Source: Schleiferia thermophila (GTDB taxonomy: Bacteria; Bacteroidota; Bacteroidia; Flavobacteriales; Schleiferiaceae). Taken from it: a DNA stretch of 64,000 bases. Both the position numbers and the translations under genes were made by a program. Every line of letters begins with the position of its first letter. Positions within the stretch are counted from its first letter, which is position 1. The notes under the pieces are model-generated. The model saw only the letters and a list, made by a program, of their open reading frames with translations. It was not told the origin of the DNA and did no database searches. Of the stretch, positions 36,574 to 44,510 are shown piece by piece. The stretch is from the NCBI RefSeq assembly GCF_003337435.1, contig NZ_QPJS01000001.1:760513-824512 (forward strand), in the 5' to 3' direction.

Positions 36574-37257
36574 TTAGATTTTCTTCCCGTTTGATTTTTT
36601 CTCATCAGTTGCTGAGTACCATGCTTTGATAAGTTCTCTTCGGCCTATGGTACGGGTAATGAAGTCTTTCTCCAGATTCCAGGCACGTGCCGGGGAGTAT
36701 TCCCGGCCATAATAAATAATTTGCAAATGCAGCGTATTCCATTTGGACTTGGGAAACAGTGCCTTGGCATCTTTCTCGGTTTTCTGTACACTGGTGCCAT
36801 CCGATAGGCCCCATCTGTACATCATCCGGTGTATGTGAGTATCCACTGGAAAAGCAGGTACACCGAAAGCTTGCGACATCACTACCGAAGCAGTTTTGTG
36901 GCCTACACCGGGCAGAGCTTCGAGGGCATCCATATCGCATGGCACTTGCCCGTCATATTTTTCGATTAAAATCCTGCTTAGCTCATAGATGCCTTTAGAC
37001 TTCATGGGTGTAAGGCCACAGGGTCGAATGATTCGAGCGATCTCTTCAAGGCCAAGTTTTACCATCTGATAAGGGTTGTCGGCCTTAGCAAATAAAATAG
37101 GGGTGATTCTGTTCACCCGTTCATCCGTACATTGAGCAGATAATAACACTGCTATCAGCAAGGTATAGGGATCCTTATGAGCTAGTGGTACCGGAGTGTC
37201 CGGGTATAATTTTTCAAGTTCAGCAATTATGAATTTTACTTTTTCTTTCTTGGTCAT
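36574..37257 (-). CDS. nth: Endonuclease III-like DNA glycosylase without Fe-S cysteines
   Basis: 227 residues. The HhH-GPD core is intact: ALPGVGHKTASVV with catalytic Lys121, and FPVDTHIHRMMYRWG with Asp139. The fold should remove oxidised pyrimidines and cut the AP site. The C-terminal [4Fe-4S] loop, normally four Cys after the GRxxC segment, reads GREYSPARAWNLEKDFITRTIG here. The places where Cys would be expected hold Ser188, Asp198 and Thr201, and no Cys follows. So the enzyme probably folds without a cluster. The rest of the reading frame is normal, arguing against a sequencing frameshift. It is in an operon between the DUF2214 and photolyase genes. Confidence 0.92.
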   Translation of the reverse strand: MTKKEKVKFIIAELEKLYPDTPVPLAHKDPYTLLIAVLLSAQCTDERVNRITPILFAKADNPYQMVKLGLEEIARIIRPCGLTPMKSKGIYELSRILIEKYDGQVPCDMDALEALPGVGHKTASVVMSQAFGVPAFPVDTHIHRMMYRWGLSDGTSVQKTEKDAKALFPKSKWNTLHLQIIYYGREYSPARAWNLEKDFITRTIGRRELIKAWYSATDEKKSNGKKI

Positions 37258-37272
37258 AAAGGTTTCAGGATT

Positions 37273-37716
37273 TCAGCCAAAATATCCAATGCCTTTGGCC
37301 ATTAGACCTGCAAAAGCAGGAATTAAGAACAGAATAATGAGCTGGAGAAGAATTAACTTTTTTAAATACCCGGGAATAACGACGCATTCTTCCGGATTTC
37401 CTTTTCTGTTTTTCAGAAAAAAAACTGTAGGCCAGGCCGATGCAATTCCAACCATCGTAAAAAGCAATAATTTAAAAAGAAAAAAATAGTTTTTGGAGTA
37501 ATAATCTGCTGGTTTACCTGCACCAAACCACAAGGTGAATCCTGCTGCCAGCAACGTGATTGCAGCGATTCCATAAATGCCGTCAATGCGACTCAGTGAG
37601 GAAATTTCGCTCCTTCTCATTACAGGTTTGAGTACGACAAGTTCTATGCTTAGAGCGGCTACAATAGCAAAAATGCTGATAAAATGGACGTAACGAGCTA
37701 TCAGTTCAACAGACAT
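37273..37716 (-). CDS. DUF2214-family membrane protein
   Basis: 147 residues with four predicted membrane helices (about 7-30, 48-66, 80-100, 119-143). RYVHFISIFAIVAALSIELVVL, RIDGIYGIAAITLLAAGF and KPADYYSKNYFFLFKLLLFTMVG match the DUF2214 family of small inner-membrane proteins of unknown function. It lies 15 bp upstream of nth on the same strand. Confidence 0.85.
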   Translation of the reverse strand: MSVELIARYVHFISIFAIVAALSIELVVLKPVMRRSEISSLSRIDGIYGIAAITLLAAGFTLWFGAGKPADYYSKNYFFLFKLLLFTMVGIASAWPTVFFLKNRKGNPEECVVIPGYLKKLILLQLIILFLIPAFAGLMAKGIGYFG

Positions 37717-37784
37717 TTCTTGCAGAATATAGTATGGGGAAGAAAACTGTCAATTGTACAAAAAAATCCATAAGAATTTAAGCG

Positions 37785-38708
37785 TCAAAATTTTCTTCGT
37801 ACCGGTGGGGGTACTGAAGGTATATCGTCTTTAATACCGGTGTCAAATCGAATTTGTTCTTTCAGATGCCAATGTCCATTATTCCAATAAAGTCCGTCAT
37901 AAGAGAAATCGGGTCCATATACTGCATAAATGCCTTTTTTTGAGTAATCAGGAGGTGCTAAATGATCCATTATGATCATTTTTTCTTTCTCACGATAGCG
38001 CATAGTAGCCGAAACACTCGCCGAGTAGTCATAAAACAGCCGGAAAGGTTTTCGCATATATCTTCTGTCCACAAAATCCTGTACATAAAAAATTGGAGCT
38101 CCAAAAATGGGTTTTTTCGGGTTGTGCAAATGAAGCACATCGATTACTTTTCGCTGAATTACCTTCCCCATCGGTTTATATCCCAAGAGAGTATAGTAGG
38201 TCGCACTTTGGTGCCGGACGTCAATAATCTGATAATACAAAGCTCCATACCAGCGTTCAGGTTTTAATGCAGTGTATTCAGGTTGAGGGATCTGACCAGT
38301 TTCATCTTTGAGTTGGTGGAGTAGTATTTTTCCGTTTTTGTCTCTGATTTGGACATATCCATAGAATTCATATTCTCCCGGATTTTCTTTAGGTAGCAGC
38401 CAGGTATATACGACAACCTTTTTATCCTGTGATTGTATCCTGCTTAAGTTTTTTACTTCTGCAAACAAGTAATCAAGACTTTCCGGTTTTTTTAAAGCTT
38501 CTAAAAGCAGAGAATCGAATTCCTGATTGGCTGCATTTCGTTCGGAATAGGTTTCAGCAGATAAAATTTCTCTCCCGAGCAAGGCCAATGATTGCTCAAT
38601 CCAATTTAAGTCTCCAGATGGTTGGCTGAGAATTGCATTACTCCAAGCCAACTGTAGTAATAAAATTAAAACTATCGACTGTGCTTTACATGCCGTTGAT
38701 GCTGTCAT
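37785..38708 (-). CDS. Secreted protein of unknown function
   Basis: 307 residues with a signal peptide (hydrophobic about 10-26, ending ILSQ). The remainder is soluble and aromatic-rich in the second half (YYQIIDVRHQSATYYTLLGYKP, FRLFYDYSASVSATMRYREKEKMIIMDHL). It ends in a Pro/Arg-rich tail VPPPVRRKF. No family recognised; similar proteins seem widespread in Bacteroidota, from memory. It stands 68 bp upstream of the DUF2214-nth-phrB run with the same direction. Confidence 0.75.
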   Translation of the reverse strand: MTASTACKAQSIVLILLLQLAWSNAILSQPSGDLNWIEQSLALLGREILSAETYSERNAANQEFDSLLLEALKKPESLDYLFAEVKNLSRIQSQDKKVVVYTWLLPKENPGEYEFYGYVQIRDKNGKILLHQLKDETGQIPQPEYTALKPERWYGALYYQIIDVRHQSATYYTLLGYKPMGKVIQRKVIDVLHLHNPKKPIFGAPIFYVQDFVDRRYMRKPFRLFYDYSASVSATMRYREKEKMIIMDHLAPPDYSKKGIYAVYGPDFSYDGLYWNNGHWHLKEQIRFDTGIKDDIPSVPPPVRRKF

Positions 38709-38746
38709 TTACGTTTTATGAAATTTGACTACTTCGGGATTTTTCA

Positions 38747-38788
38747 AATAAAAAACCTCCTTTACAATTTTTTATTGTAAATGGAGGT
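38747..38788 (-). terminator. Terminator of the ferredoxin gene
   Basis: ACCTCCTTTACAA (38755-38767) pairs with TTGTAAATGGAGGT (38775-38788) with one bulge. Leftwards it runs into TTTTTTATTTG. It lies just past the leftward ferredoxin gene, which stops at 38816. Confidence 0.75.
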
Positions 38789-38815
38789 CTTTATGCAATA
38801 GGGGCTGATGGTTGT

Positions 38816-39166
38816 TCAATCGAGATGAAGGAATTCTTTTTTTGCCATCAATTGTTCCTTTGACTCCACGTGGTCCTCGTCGGGCACACAACAATCTACG
38901 GGACATACGGCTGCACACTGGGGTTCTTCGTGAAAGCCAACGCATTCCGTACATTTATCTGTTACGATATAGTAGACATCGTAACTGACAGGTTCTTGTG
39001 GCTCGTCGGCCTTATATGTTTTTCCACTGCTGGTAGTGACCATGCCTTTTAAGGAGGTTCCATCTGAAAATCTCCACTCTCTTCCTCCTTCATAGATGGC
39101 ATTGTTTGGGCATTCGGGCTCGCATGCACCACAATTTATGCATTCTTCAGTTATTTTAATTGCCAT
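38816..39166 (-). CDS. Two-[4Fe-4S] ferredoxin, Alvin-type
   Basis: 116 residues from the ATG at 39166; an ATG 18 bases upstream would lie on top of the promoter palindrome. The first cluster motif is [12 protein letters not shown]. The second, [18 protein letters not shown], has the 8-residue insert between Cys 2 and Cys 3 that marks the Allochromatium-type ferredoxins with very low potential. A Gly-rich 45-residue insert with [18 protein letters not shown] separates the motifs. Electron carrier in the cytoplasm; partner unknown. It is divergent from the acyl-CoA reductase gene, sharing a palindromic promoter region. Confidence 0.93.
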   Translation of the reverse strand: MAIKITEECINCGACEPECPNNAIYEGGREWRFSDGTSLKGMVTTSSGKTYKADEPQEPVSYDVYYIVTDKCTECVGFHEEPQCAAVCPVDCCVPDEDHVESKEQLMAKKEFLHLD

Positions 39167-39182
39167 TGCTGCTGTTTTATCC

Positions 39183-39204
39183 AATTACTTTTGCAAAAGT
39201 AATT
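39183..39204. promoter_or_regulatory. 22-bp perfect palindrome with face-to-face -7 boxes
   Basis: The palindrome is centred between 39193 and 39194. Its plus half contains TACTTTTG (39186-39193) and its minus half the same octamer (39201-39194), both exact TAnnTTTG boxes facing each other. The rightward box serves the acyl-CoA reductase (ATG at 39222) and the leftward box the ferredoxin (ATG at 39166). An ATTG at 39165-39168, 17 bp before the right box, is a fair -33; the left box has none of quality. Confidence 0.6.
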
Positions 39205-39221
39205 TGGCAAAGTCGCAAAAC

Positions 39222-40256
39222 ATGACATTTGGGACAAAAATTCAGATTTTATCTGAATTTGGAAAGAGACTAAATAAGAAAATTCAATCATATTACAATC
39301 GACTTGAAAGTGCTGAACTCACTCCAATACTACAAAGAGCAAGCGCCAGAAACCCTTGGTTTACAACCGATAATGTTCTTTATGCATTGAAGTATTGGGT
39401 AGACGTGCTTACTGAAGATCGCCTGGAGGAATGGTTAAACAAGTACCCTAACTTATCCGAAGTCAGGAGCCTGGAGGTAGGTGTGGTCACTGCGGGAAAT
39501 ATACCATTAGTGGGGTTACATGACCTTATCTGTGTGTATCTTTCAGGCCATAAGGCTTTGGTAAAAACCTCATCCGATGACCCGGTCCTTACCCATTGGT
39601 TTATTCAATTGCTGGCTGAAGTAGATCCCCATGTGAATCAGCAAATCCGATTTATTGAAAAACTTGAAAAGTTTGATGCGGTAATTGCTACTGGTTCTAA
39701 CAATAGTGCGAGATATTTCGAATACTACTTTGGAAAGGTACCTCATATTATCCGAAAAAACCGAAATTCTGCCGCCGTCATCACCAATGAAACCACCGAC
39801 GAGGAGCTCAGGCTTTTGGCCGACGATGTATTTAGATATTTTGGATTGGGCTGCAGGTCGGTATCAAAACTCTATTTGCCTGATGGCTTTGACCTTCAGC
39901 GGATTTTTGCAGCCTTTTACCATTGGCATCCCATCATTCAGCATCATCGGTATGCGAGCAATTACGACTACAATCGCGTGGTGTACCTGATGAGCAAGGA
40001 AAAAATTTTGGACAATGGTTTTTTTATTCTCAGACCTAATGGGGCTTTGGCTTCACCTGTATCTGTGGTACATTACGAATATTACAGCGATTTGCCGACC
40101 TTGAAATCCCATTTGACTTCTATAAAGGACCAACTGCAGTGTGTGGTTGGCAGAAGTGAACTTGCCACCGATGATTTTGGTTGTTCGCAGCGGCCTTCCA
40201 TAAGCAAGTATGCCGATGATGTAGACACATTGGCTTTTTTGCTTTCCTTACATTGA
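39222..40256 (+). CDS. Acyl-CoA reductase (LuxC-like)
   Basis: 344 residues from the ATG at 39222; the open frame continues 126 bases upstream into the divergent ferredoxin but has no credible earlier start. It reads as an aldehyde-dehydrogenase-superfamily protein with VGVVTAGNIPLVGLHDLICVYLSGHKALVK and IATGSNNSARYFEYYFG at the NADP(H) site. The putative catalytic Cys is in VFRYFGLGCRSVSKLYLP. LuxC-type enzymes reduce acyl-CoA or acyl-ACP to the aldehyde. No LuxE or other lux gene is near, so a role in bioluminescence is not implied. Confidence 0.88.
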   Translation: MTFGTKIQILSEFGKRLNKKIQSYYNRLESAELTPILQRASARNPWFTTDNVLYALKYWVDVLTEDRLEEWLNKYPNLSEVRSLEVGVVTAGNIPLVGLHDLICVYLSGHKALVKTSSDDPVLTHWFIQLLAEVDPHVNQQIRFIEKLEKFDAVIATGSNNSARYFEYYFGKVPHIIRKNRNSAAVITNETTDEELRLLADDVFRYFGLGCRSVSKLYLPDGFDLQRIFAAFYHWHPIIQHHRYASNYDYNRVVYLMSKEKILDNGFFILRPNGALASPVSVVHYEYYSDLPTLKSHLTSIKDQLQCVVGRSELATDDFGCSQRPSISKYADDVDTLAFLLSLH

Positions 40257-40292
40257 TATAAGTATGGTTTCTGAAGGTCAAATCCTGTTGAT

Positions 40293-41141
40293 TTAATCTT
40301 TGGCTTTTGACCTTTTTTTCCTATAAAACAAAATGAAAATGGCTATCGCGATGAGGAATGGCCACAATTCAACTAAACCTATTAAAAACCATAAAAAGTT
40401 GTCCCAGCCGTTGGAGATGCTTCTGAAAATGCGTTTTGCAAATTGAAAATCTCTTTTTGTCTCCTGGAAGAGATTGATGCTGAGTTGGCTATAGGAAATT
40501 TGAGCGTCATAATTTTTTAAAAGTTGTTCATATTGTTCAATTTCAAACCTTATTTCGTTAAGCTTTGATTCAATTTCAAGTATTTCGGCTATGGTTTTGG
40601 CTTGTTTGAGCAATTCGCGGTATCGAATTTCGAGTTCTTTTTTGTTTTGAATTCGTGCTTCTGTATCGCGATAGTATTTTGTAACATCTTCTACTCTGAT
40701 ACTTTTTGATTCAGGTTTGCCGAGGTCTTTTTCCAATAAGTTCAAAAATTCATCGAAGTTGTCAGAAGGTACCTTGCAATCCAAATAGACATTGACGCTG
40801 TAGTCGTAGGTATCAATATTTTCATGCACGATGGACCCTCCAAATGTTTTGAGATGATGTGTGATGGTTTCTTTGGATTGTGTCCAATCTTCTGTCCGAA
40901 ATCGTATAGAGCCGTTTTTAATCAGCAGCCTGTTGCTATATTCCTCTGATGATTGGTTTTCAGAAATTGGGTTTACGGCATCCGCGTACTCTTGTATGGA
41001 TTTCTGAGTATAGTTGCTGTTAGTTGTTGGGCTGTTGCAGGATGCAAAAAACAGCAGTGCAATGAACACCATGTAATGGATTGGCCGTATTCTCACGCTT
41101 ACATATTTTTTGTAAATGAACGCAATTTTGAGGTATTGCAA
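40293..41141 (-). CDS. DUF4349 lipoprotein
   Basis: 282 residues. The N-terminus has basic residues and a hydrophobic run ending in FFASC, a lipobox-like sequence. The ATG at 41141 is used; a GTG at 41096 or an ATG at 41072 could also start the signal peptide, and the true start is uncertain. The middle has a conserved beta domain (RFRTEDWTQSKETITHHL, VPSDNFDEFLNLLEKDLG) and a coiled coil (about 155-210). A C-terminal membrane helix (about 247-270) is followed by RKKRSKAKD. This is the usual DUF4349 layout; function unknown. Confidence 0.85.
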   Translation of the reverse strand: MQYLKIAFIYKKYVSVRIRPIHYMVFIALLFFASCNSPTTNSNYTQKSIQEYADAVNPISENQSSEEYSNRLLIKNGSIRFRTEDWTQSKETITHHLKTFGGSIVHENIDTYDYSVNVYLDCKVPSDNFDEFLNLLEKDLGKPESKSIRVEDVTKYYRDTEARIQNKKELEIRYRELLKQAKTIAEILEIESKLNEIRFEIEQYEQLLKNYDAQISYSQLSINLFQETKRDFQFAKRIFRSISNGWDNFLWFLIGLVELWPFLIAIAIFILFYRKKRSKAKD

Positions 41142-41200
41142 TACTGAGTATGGACGGAAGTTGCAAGATTTAGGGATACAATTGATGGAAAGCGCACCGA

Positions 41201-42331
41201 TTATTCTTTAAATACTGGTAAAAGTTTGTAAAGTATTCCGTTTGTTTCATCGGAAAAATAAATATAGCCGTCGGGCGACTCCACAACATTTCGAATTCTG
41301 CCTTCGCCCTGAAACAGACGAGTTTCTGATACCAGTGTATGGTTCAAGAATCTGGTCATATTCAGATGCTGACCGACCAGAGAGCCAATGAACAGGTTTC
41401 CATTTAAGCCTGGATATTTATCGGATTTCAAAAAAGCCATACCGCAGGGAGCAATGCTTGGCGTCCAGTGATGAATGGGCTGCACTGTACCGGGATAAGT
41501 TGGCGGACCTATGGTGCCTCCACCGTATTGTTCGCCATATGTAGCTAAAGGCCAGCCGTAATTGTTACCCGGCTCGATGATATTGATTTCATCACCGCCT
41601 TGTGGACCGTGCTCGTGAGCCCACAATTTGCCTGTAGTCGGGTGAAAGTCCAATCCTTGGATATTTCGATGTCCATACGACCAGATTTCTGGTAAAAAGT
41701 CGGGTTTTCCTACAAAGGGATTATCTGCTGGTACACTGCCATCTTCGTTTAGCCGTAGAAGGCATCCCATGTGATTCAAGGTGTTCTGTGCCTGCTGCAT
41801 ATTGCCCCGGTCGCCAAGTCCGAGAAATAAATGACCCTTTCCGTCGAAAGCTATCCGACTTCCGAAATGCACACCACTATTGGAGCGTGCATTTGCCACA
41901 AAAATCTCCTCAAAATCGCTGATTGCTTCGTTTGAATATTTTGCTCTGCCCAGTGCAGTGGTGGGCTGTCCGTCAGCTATCTTCGAATAGCTGAAATAGA
42001 TTAATTTATTTTTTGAAAAATCCGGATGAAGTCTGATGTCCATAAGTCCGCCTTGCCCAAAAAGGATAGCGCCGGGTACTTTAAAAATATTTTTTTTGGT
42101 TCCTGTTGTAACGTTGGCCAAAAGTATATCGCCTGATTTTTCTGCTATCAATACTTCGCTTTCATTCAGAAAAGCCATGCCCCAGGGAATGTTAAGCTCA
42201 GTGACTACTGGTTGTTTGACTAATTCGAGATTTGCAGGGATTCCGGGTTTATCGGAAGGGTTTGTATTCTGTTTTTGACAACATAAATGACTCACGACAA
42301 GAGTACACAGTAAGGATTTTACTATTTTCAT
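41201..42331 (-). CDS. PQQ-dependent sugar dehydrogenase-like lipoprotein
   Basis: 376 residues from the ATG at 42331. The N-terminus (MKIVKSLLCTLVVSHLCC) looks like a lipoprotein signal with Cys at 17-18. The body is a six-bladed glucose/sorbosone dehydrogenase propeller: PWGMAFLNESEVLIAEKSG, GGLMDIRLHPDFSKN, HFGSRIAFDGKGHLFLGLGDRG and LWAHEHGPQGGDEINIIEPGNNYGWP, the last carrying His and Asp/Glu residues for PQQ and calcium. It would oxidise aldose sugars in the periplasm or at the outer membrane. It is divergent from the carbohydrate-binding cargo gene at 42431, a possible functional pairing. Confidence 0.9.
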   Translation of the reverse strand: MKIVKSLLCTLVVSHLCCQKQNTNPSDKPGIPANLELVKQPVVTELNIPWGMAFLNESEVLIAEKSGDILLANVTTGTKKNIFKVPGAILFGQGGLMDIRLHPDFSKNKLIYFSYSKIADGQPTTALGRAKYSNEAISDFEEIFVANARSNSGVHFGSRIAFDGKGHLFLGLGDRGNMQQAQNTLNHMGCLLRLNEDGSVPADNPFVGKPDFLPEIWSYGHRNIQGLDFHPTTGKLWAHEHGPQGGDEINIIEPGNNYGWPLATYGEQYGGGTIGPPTYPGTVQPIHHWTPSIAPCGMAFLKSDKYPGLNGNLFIGSLVGQHLNMTRFLNHTLVSETRLFQGEGRIRNVVESPDGYIYFSDETNGILYKLLPVFKE

Positions 42332-42380
42332 TATTTGGAAATACCTTTTAGCGAGTGGAAATATACACCTAAATAAAAAA

Positions 42381-42412
42381 TTTGGCAAGGTGTATTTAAT
42401 ACACTTACTTTG
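42381..42412 (+). promoter_or_regulatory. Promoter with an inverted repeat in its spacer (cargo gene)
   Basis: TTTG at 42381-42384 and TACTTTG at 42406-42412, with the -33/-7 spacing expected for Bacteroidota. The spacer contains GTGTAT (42390-42395), TTA, ATACAC (42399-42404), a 6+6 inverted repeat. A dimeric repressor bound there would block RNA polymerase. Start codon at 42431. Confidence 0.5.
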
Positions 42413-42430
42413 TGCAAAATACCTGATTCA

Positions 42431-44422
42431 ATGAAAAAATCGATACTATTCTTTTGTCTGTTGGTTACAATCAATATGGCTGGGCAAATGCGCTCTGTAA
42501 CTTTCAGGGTAGATATGAGTCAGCAATCCGTGGCAGCACAAGGTGTGCATATAGCCGGAAGTTTTCAGGGTTGGAATCCAGCCACCACACAAATGACGCT
42601 CACAGCTAATGGCGTATACACCTACACAGCGCAGATATCTCAAGGCACAAGCATTCAATTCAAGTATATCAATGGCAACACCTGGGCAGGTGAAGAATCC
42701 GTGCCATCGGCCTGTGGTGTTCCAAATGGTTTTGGAGGATTTAACAGGTCACTGACCGTAACTCAAGACACTATACTTCCGGTGGTGTGTTTTTCATCGT
42801 GTACTACATGTGCACCACTGCCTCCAACCAGCCTTGTCACGTTCAGAGTCAATATGTCCAATGTGGCCTCTGTCAGTTCATTTGGCGTACATATAGCCGG
42901 CAGTTTTCAAAACTGGAATCCAGCTGCTACTCCCATGCAGTCCAACGGTAGTGTATGGAGCTACACCGTAGCATTGCCGGTAGGGCAGTCGGTTCAATAC
43001 AAGTTTATCAATGGCAATGCCTGGGGTCAGGATGAAACCGTGCCCATCGCCTGCGGTACTGGCAGTCCGGTTAACAGGATTTTGACGGTTCCGGCCAATG
43101 ATACCATTTTGCCGGCGGTGTGTTTTGGTACTTGTGACACGCTTTGTCCTGTGATACCCCCGGCCCCGAAGAAGATGGTCACCTTCAGGGTGGACATGAG
43201 TCAGCAGACGGTAAGTGTCAATGGAGTTCATGTGGCAGGTAATTTTCAAGGCTGGAACCCGGCCAGTTCGCCCATGACTCTTGACACAACTACGGGTGTG
43301 TATATCCGGGTTGACTCAGCTTCAGTGGGCGATACGGTTTTTTACAAATTTATCAATGGCAATGCCTGGGGGCAGGACGAAACGGTACCCTCTTCCTGTG
43401 GAATAGGCTTTCCTTCGGTAAATCGATGGTTTGTGATGCCAAATACAGATACTGTTTTGCCTGTGGTGTGTTTTGGAATGTGTGGTCCTTGTCCTGTCCC
43501 TCAGCCTAAAAATGTAACCTTTAGGGTCGATATGAAAAATCAGACGGTTTCACCCAATGGAGTATATCTGGCTGGTAGCTTCAACAACTGGTCACCCTCG
43601 GCTACCCCAATGAGTGCAAATGGCTCTGTTTATTCGGCTACTGTGGTAATCAATGCAGGCACAACAGTGCAATTTAAATTTTTAAACGATTCAATATTTA
43701 GTGGTGCGGAATCAGTGCCTCCTGCCTGTGGTGTGAGCGACGGATTCGGGGGGTTCAACAGGATTCTTACCGTGGTGGAGGACACAGTTCTACCGGCTGT
43801 ATGTTTCGCGCTTTGCGACACTTGTCCTGTGCAATTACCGACTTCCAAAGTCACTCTCACTGTGTTGACCACCGGGACACAGGTTTCTCCCCAGGGTATG
43901 TACGTAGCCGGGACCTTCAATGGTTGGAATTTTACCCAGCATCAAATGACACTCATCAGCCCCGAAAAGTATCAGATCACACTTGACTGGCCTATAGGTG
44001 AACAAGTACTCTATCGATACTCAACGACCAATGGTGTAGGAGGTCAGGAACTGATTACGGGTTCCTGTGGTTATCTGGGTTCCAGACATCTGACTGTGCC
44101 GCCACAAGACACTCTGCTGCCTGATGTGTGTTTTAATCGATGCGACCTGGCATGTACTGCTATGGATGTAACGGAATCCACATTATTGAGGCCTTTGGTT
44201 CACCATCGCCGGGGACTTCTTACTGTGACCAATTTACCTACCGGCGGAACTCCTGTATATATCAAACTTATAGATTTATCGGGCAGAATTCTCCTTAATA
44301 AAATGGTTAACTCCGATGGACAATGGCAAGAACGCATAGAGCTTCCCACTGGAGTTTTCCTGCTTCAGATTACGACCGATATGGGTAGTCATATCACTAA
44401 GTTTCCTGTCAGTGGGTTTTAA
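42431..44422 (+). CDS. T9SS cargo with five tandem carbohydrate-binding-like repeats
   Basis: 663 residues from the ATG at 42431, with a signal peptide (1-19). Five about 112-residue beta-sandwich repeats start near residues 22, 135, 249, 361 and 472. Each begins VTFRVDM-like and carries GVHIAGSFQGWNP, a K/Y-F-INGNAWG-like segment, an xxCG Cys, and a closing CFxxCxxC, so four Cys per repeat, presumably two disulfides. The repeats resemble starch-binding CBM20/CBM48-like domains. The last about 85 residues (LLTVTNLPTGG, VYIKLIDLSGRILLNKMV, GVFLLQITTDMGSHITKFPV) are a type A T9SS sorting domain. No catalytic domain is present. Repeats 1 and 4 are most alike (GFGGFN), as are 2 and 3 (NGNAWGQDETVP). 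Confidence 0.9.
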   Translation: MKKSILFFCLLVTINMAGQMRSVTFRVDMSQQSVAAQGVHIAGSFQGWNPATTQMTLTANGVYTYTAQISQGTSIQFKYINGNTWAGEESVPSACGVPNGFGGFNRSLTVTQDTILPVVCFSSCTTCAPLPPTSLVTFRVNMSNVASVSSFGVHIAGSFQNWNPAATPMQSNGSVWSYTVALPVGQSVQYKFINGNAWGQDETVPIACGTGSPVNRILTVPANDTILPAVCFGTCDTLCPVIPPAPKKMVTFRVDMSQQTVSVNGVHVAGNFQGWNPASSPMTLDTTTGVYIRVDSASVGDTVFYKFINGNAWGQDETVPSSCGIGFPSVNRWFVMPNTDTVLPVVCFGMCGPCPVPQPKNVTFRVDMKNQTVSPNGVYLAGSFNNWSPSATPMSANGSVYSATVVINAGTTVQFKFLNDSIFSGAESVPPACGVSDGFGGFNRILTVVEDTVLPAVCFALCDTCPVQLPTSKVTLTVLTTGTQVSPQGMYVAGTFNGWNFTQHQMTLISPEKYQITLDWPIGEQVLYRYSTTNGVGGQELITGSCGYLGSRHLTVPPQDTLLPDVCFNRCDLACTAMDVTESTLLRPLVHHRRGLLTVTNLPTGGTPVYIKLIDLSGRILLNKMVNSDGQWQERIELPTGVFLLQITTDMGSHITKFPVSGF

Positions 44423-44446
44423 CACGTTCATATAAATCGCAACACA

Positions 44447-44480
44447 AACACCGGCATGTGTAGCCGGTGTTATTTGTTTT
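44447..44480 (+). terminator. Terminator of the carbohydrate-binding cargo gene
   Basis: AACACCGGC (44447-44455) pairs perfectly with GCCGGTGTT (44463-44471) around a 7-nt loop and is followed by ATTTGTTTT. It lies 25 bp after the cargo stop codon and before the facing paaC gene. The leftward side lacks a clean T run. Confidence 0.75.
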
Positions 44481-44510
44481 AAACTTACTGCAGAACTTGT
44501 AAATGCTTGG

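Noticed and set aside
42431-44422. Tandem repeats in the cargo gene as a DNA repeat array or CRISPR
   Set aside because: The periodicity (about 340 bp) is that of protein domains in one frame, and the copies have diverged.
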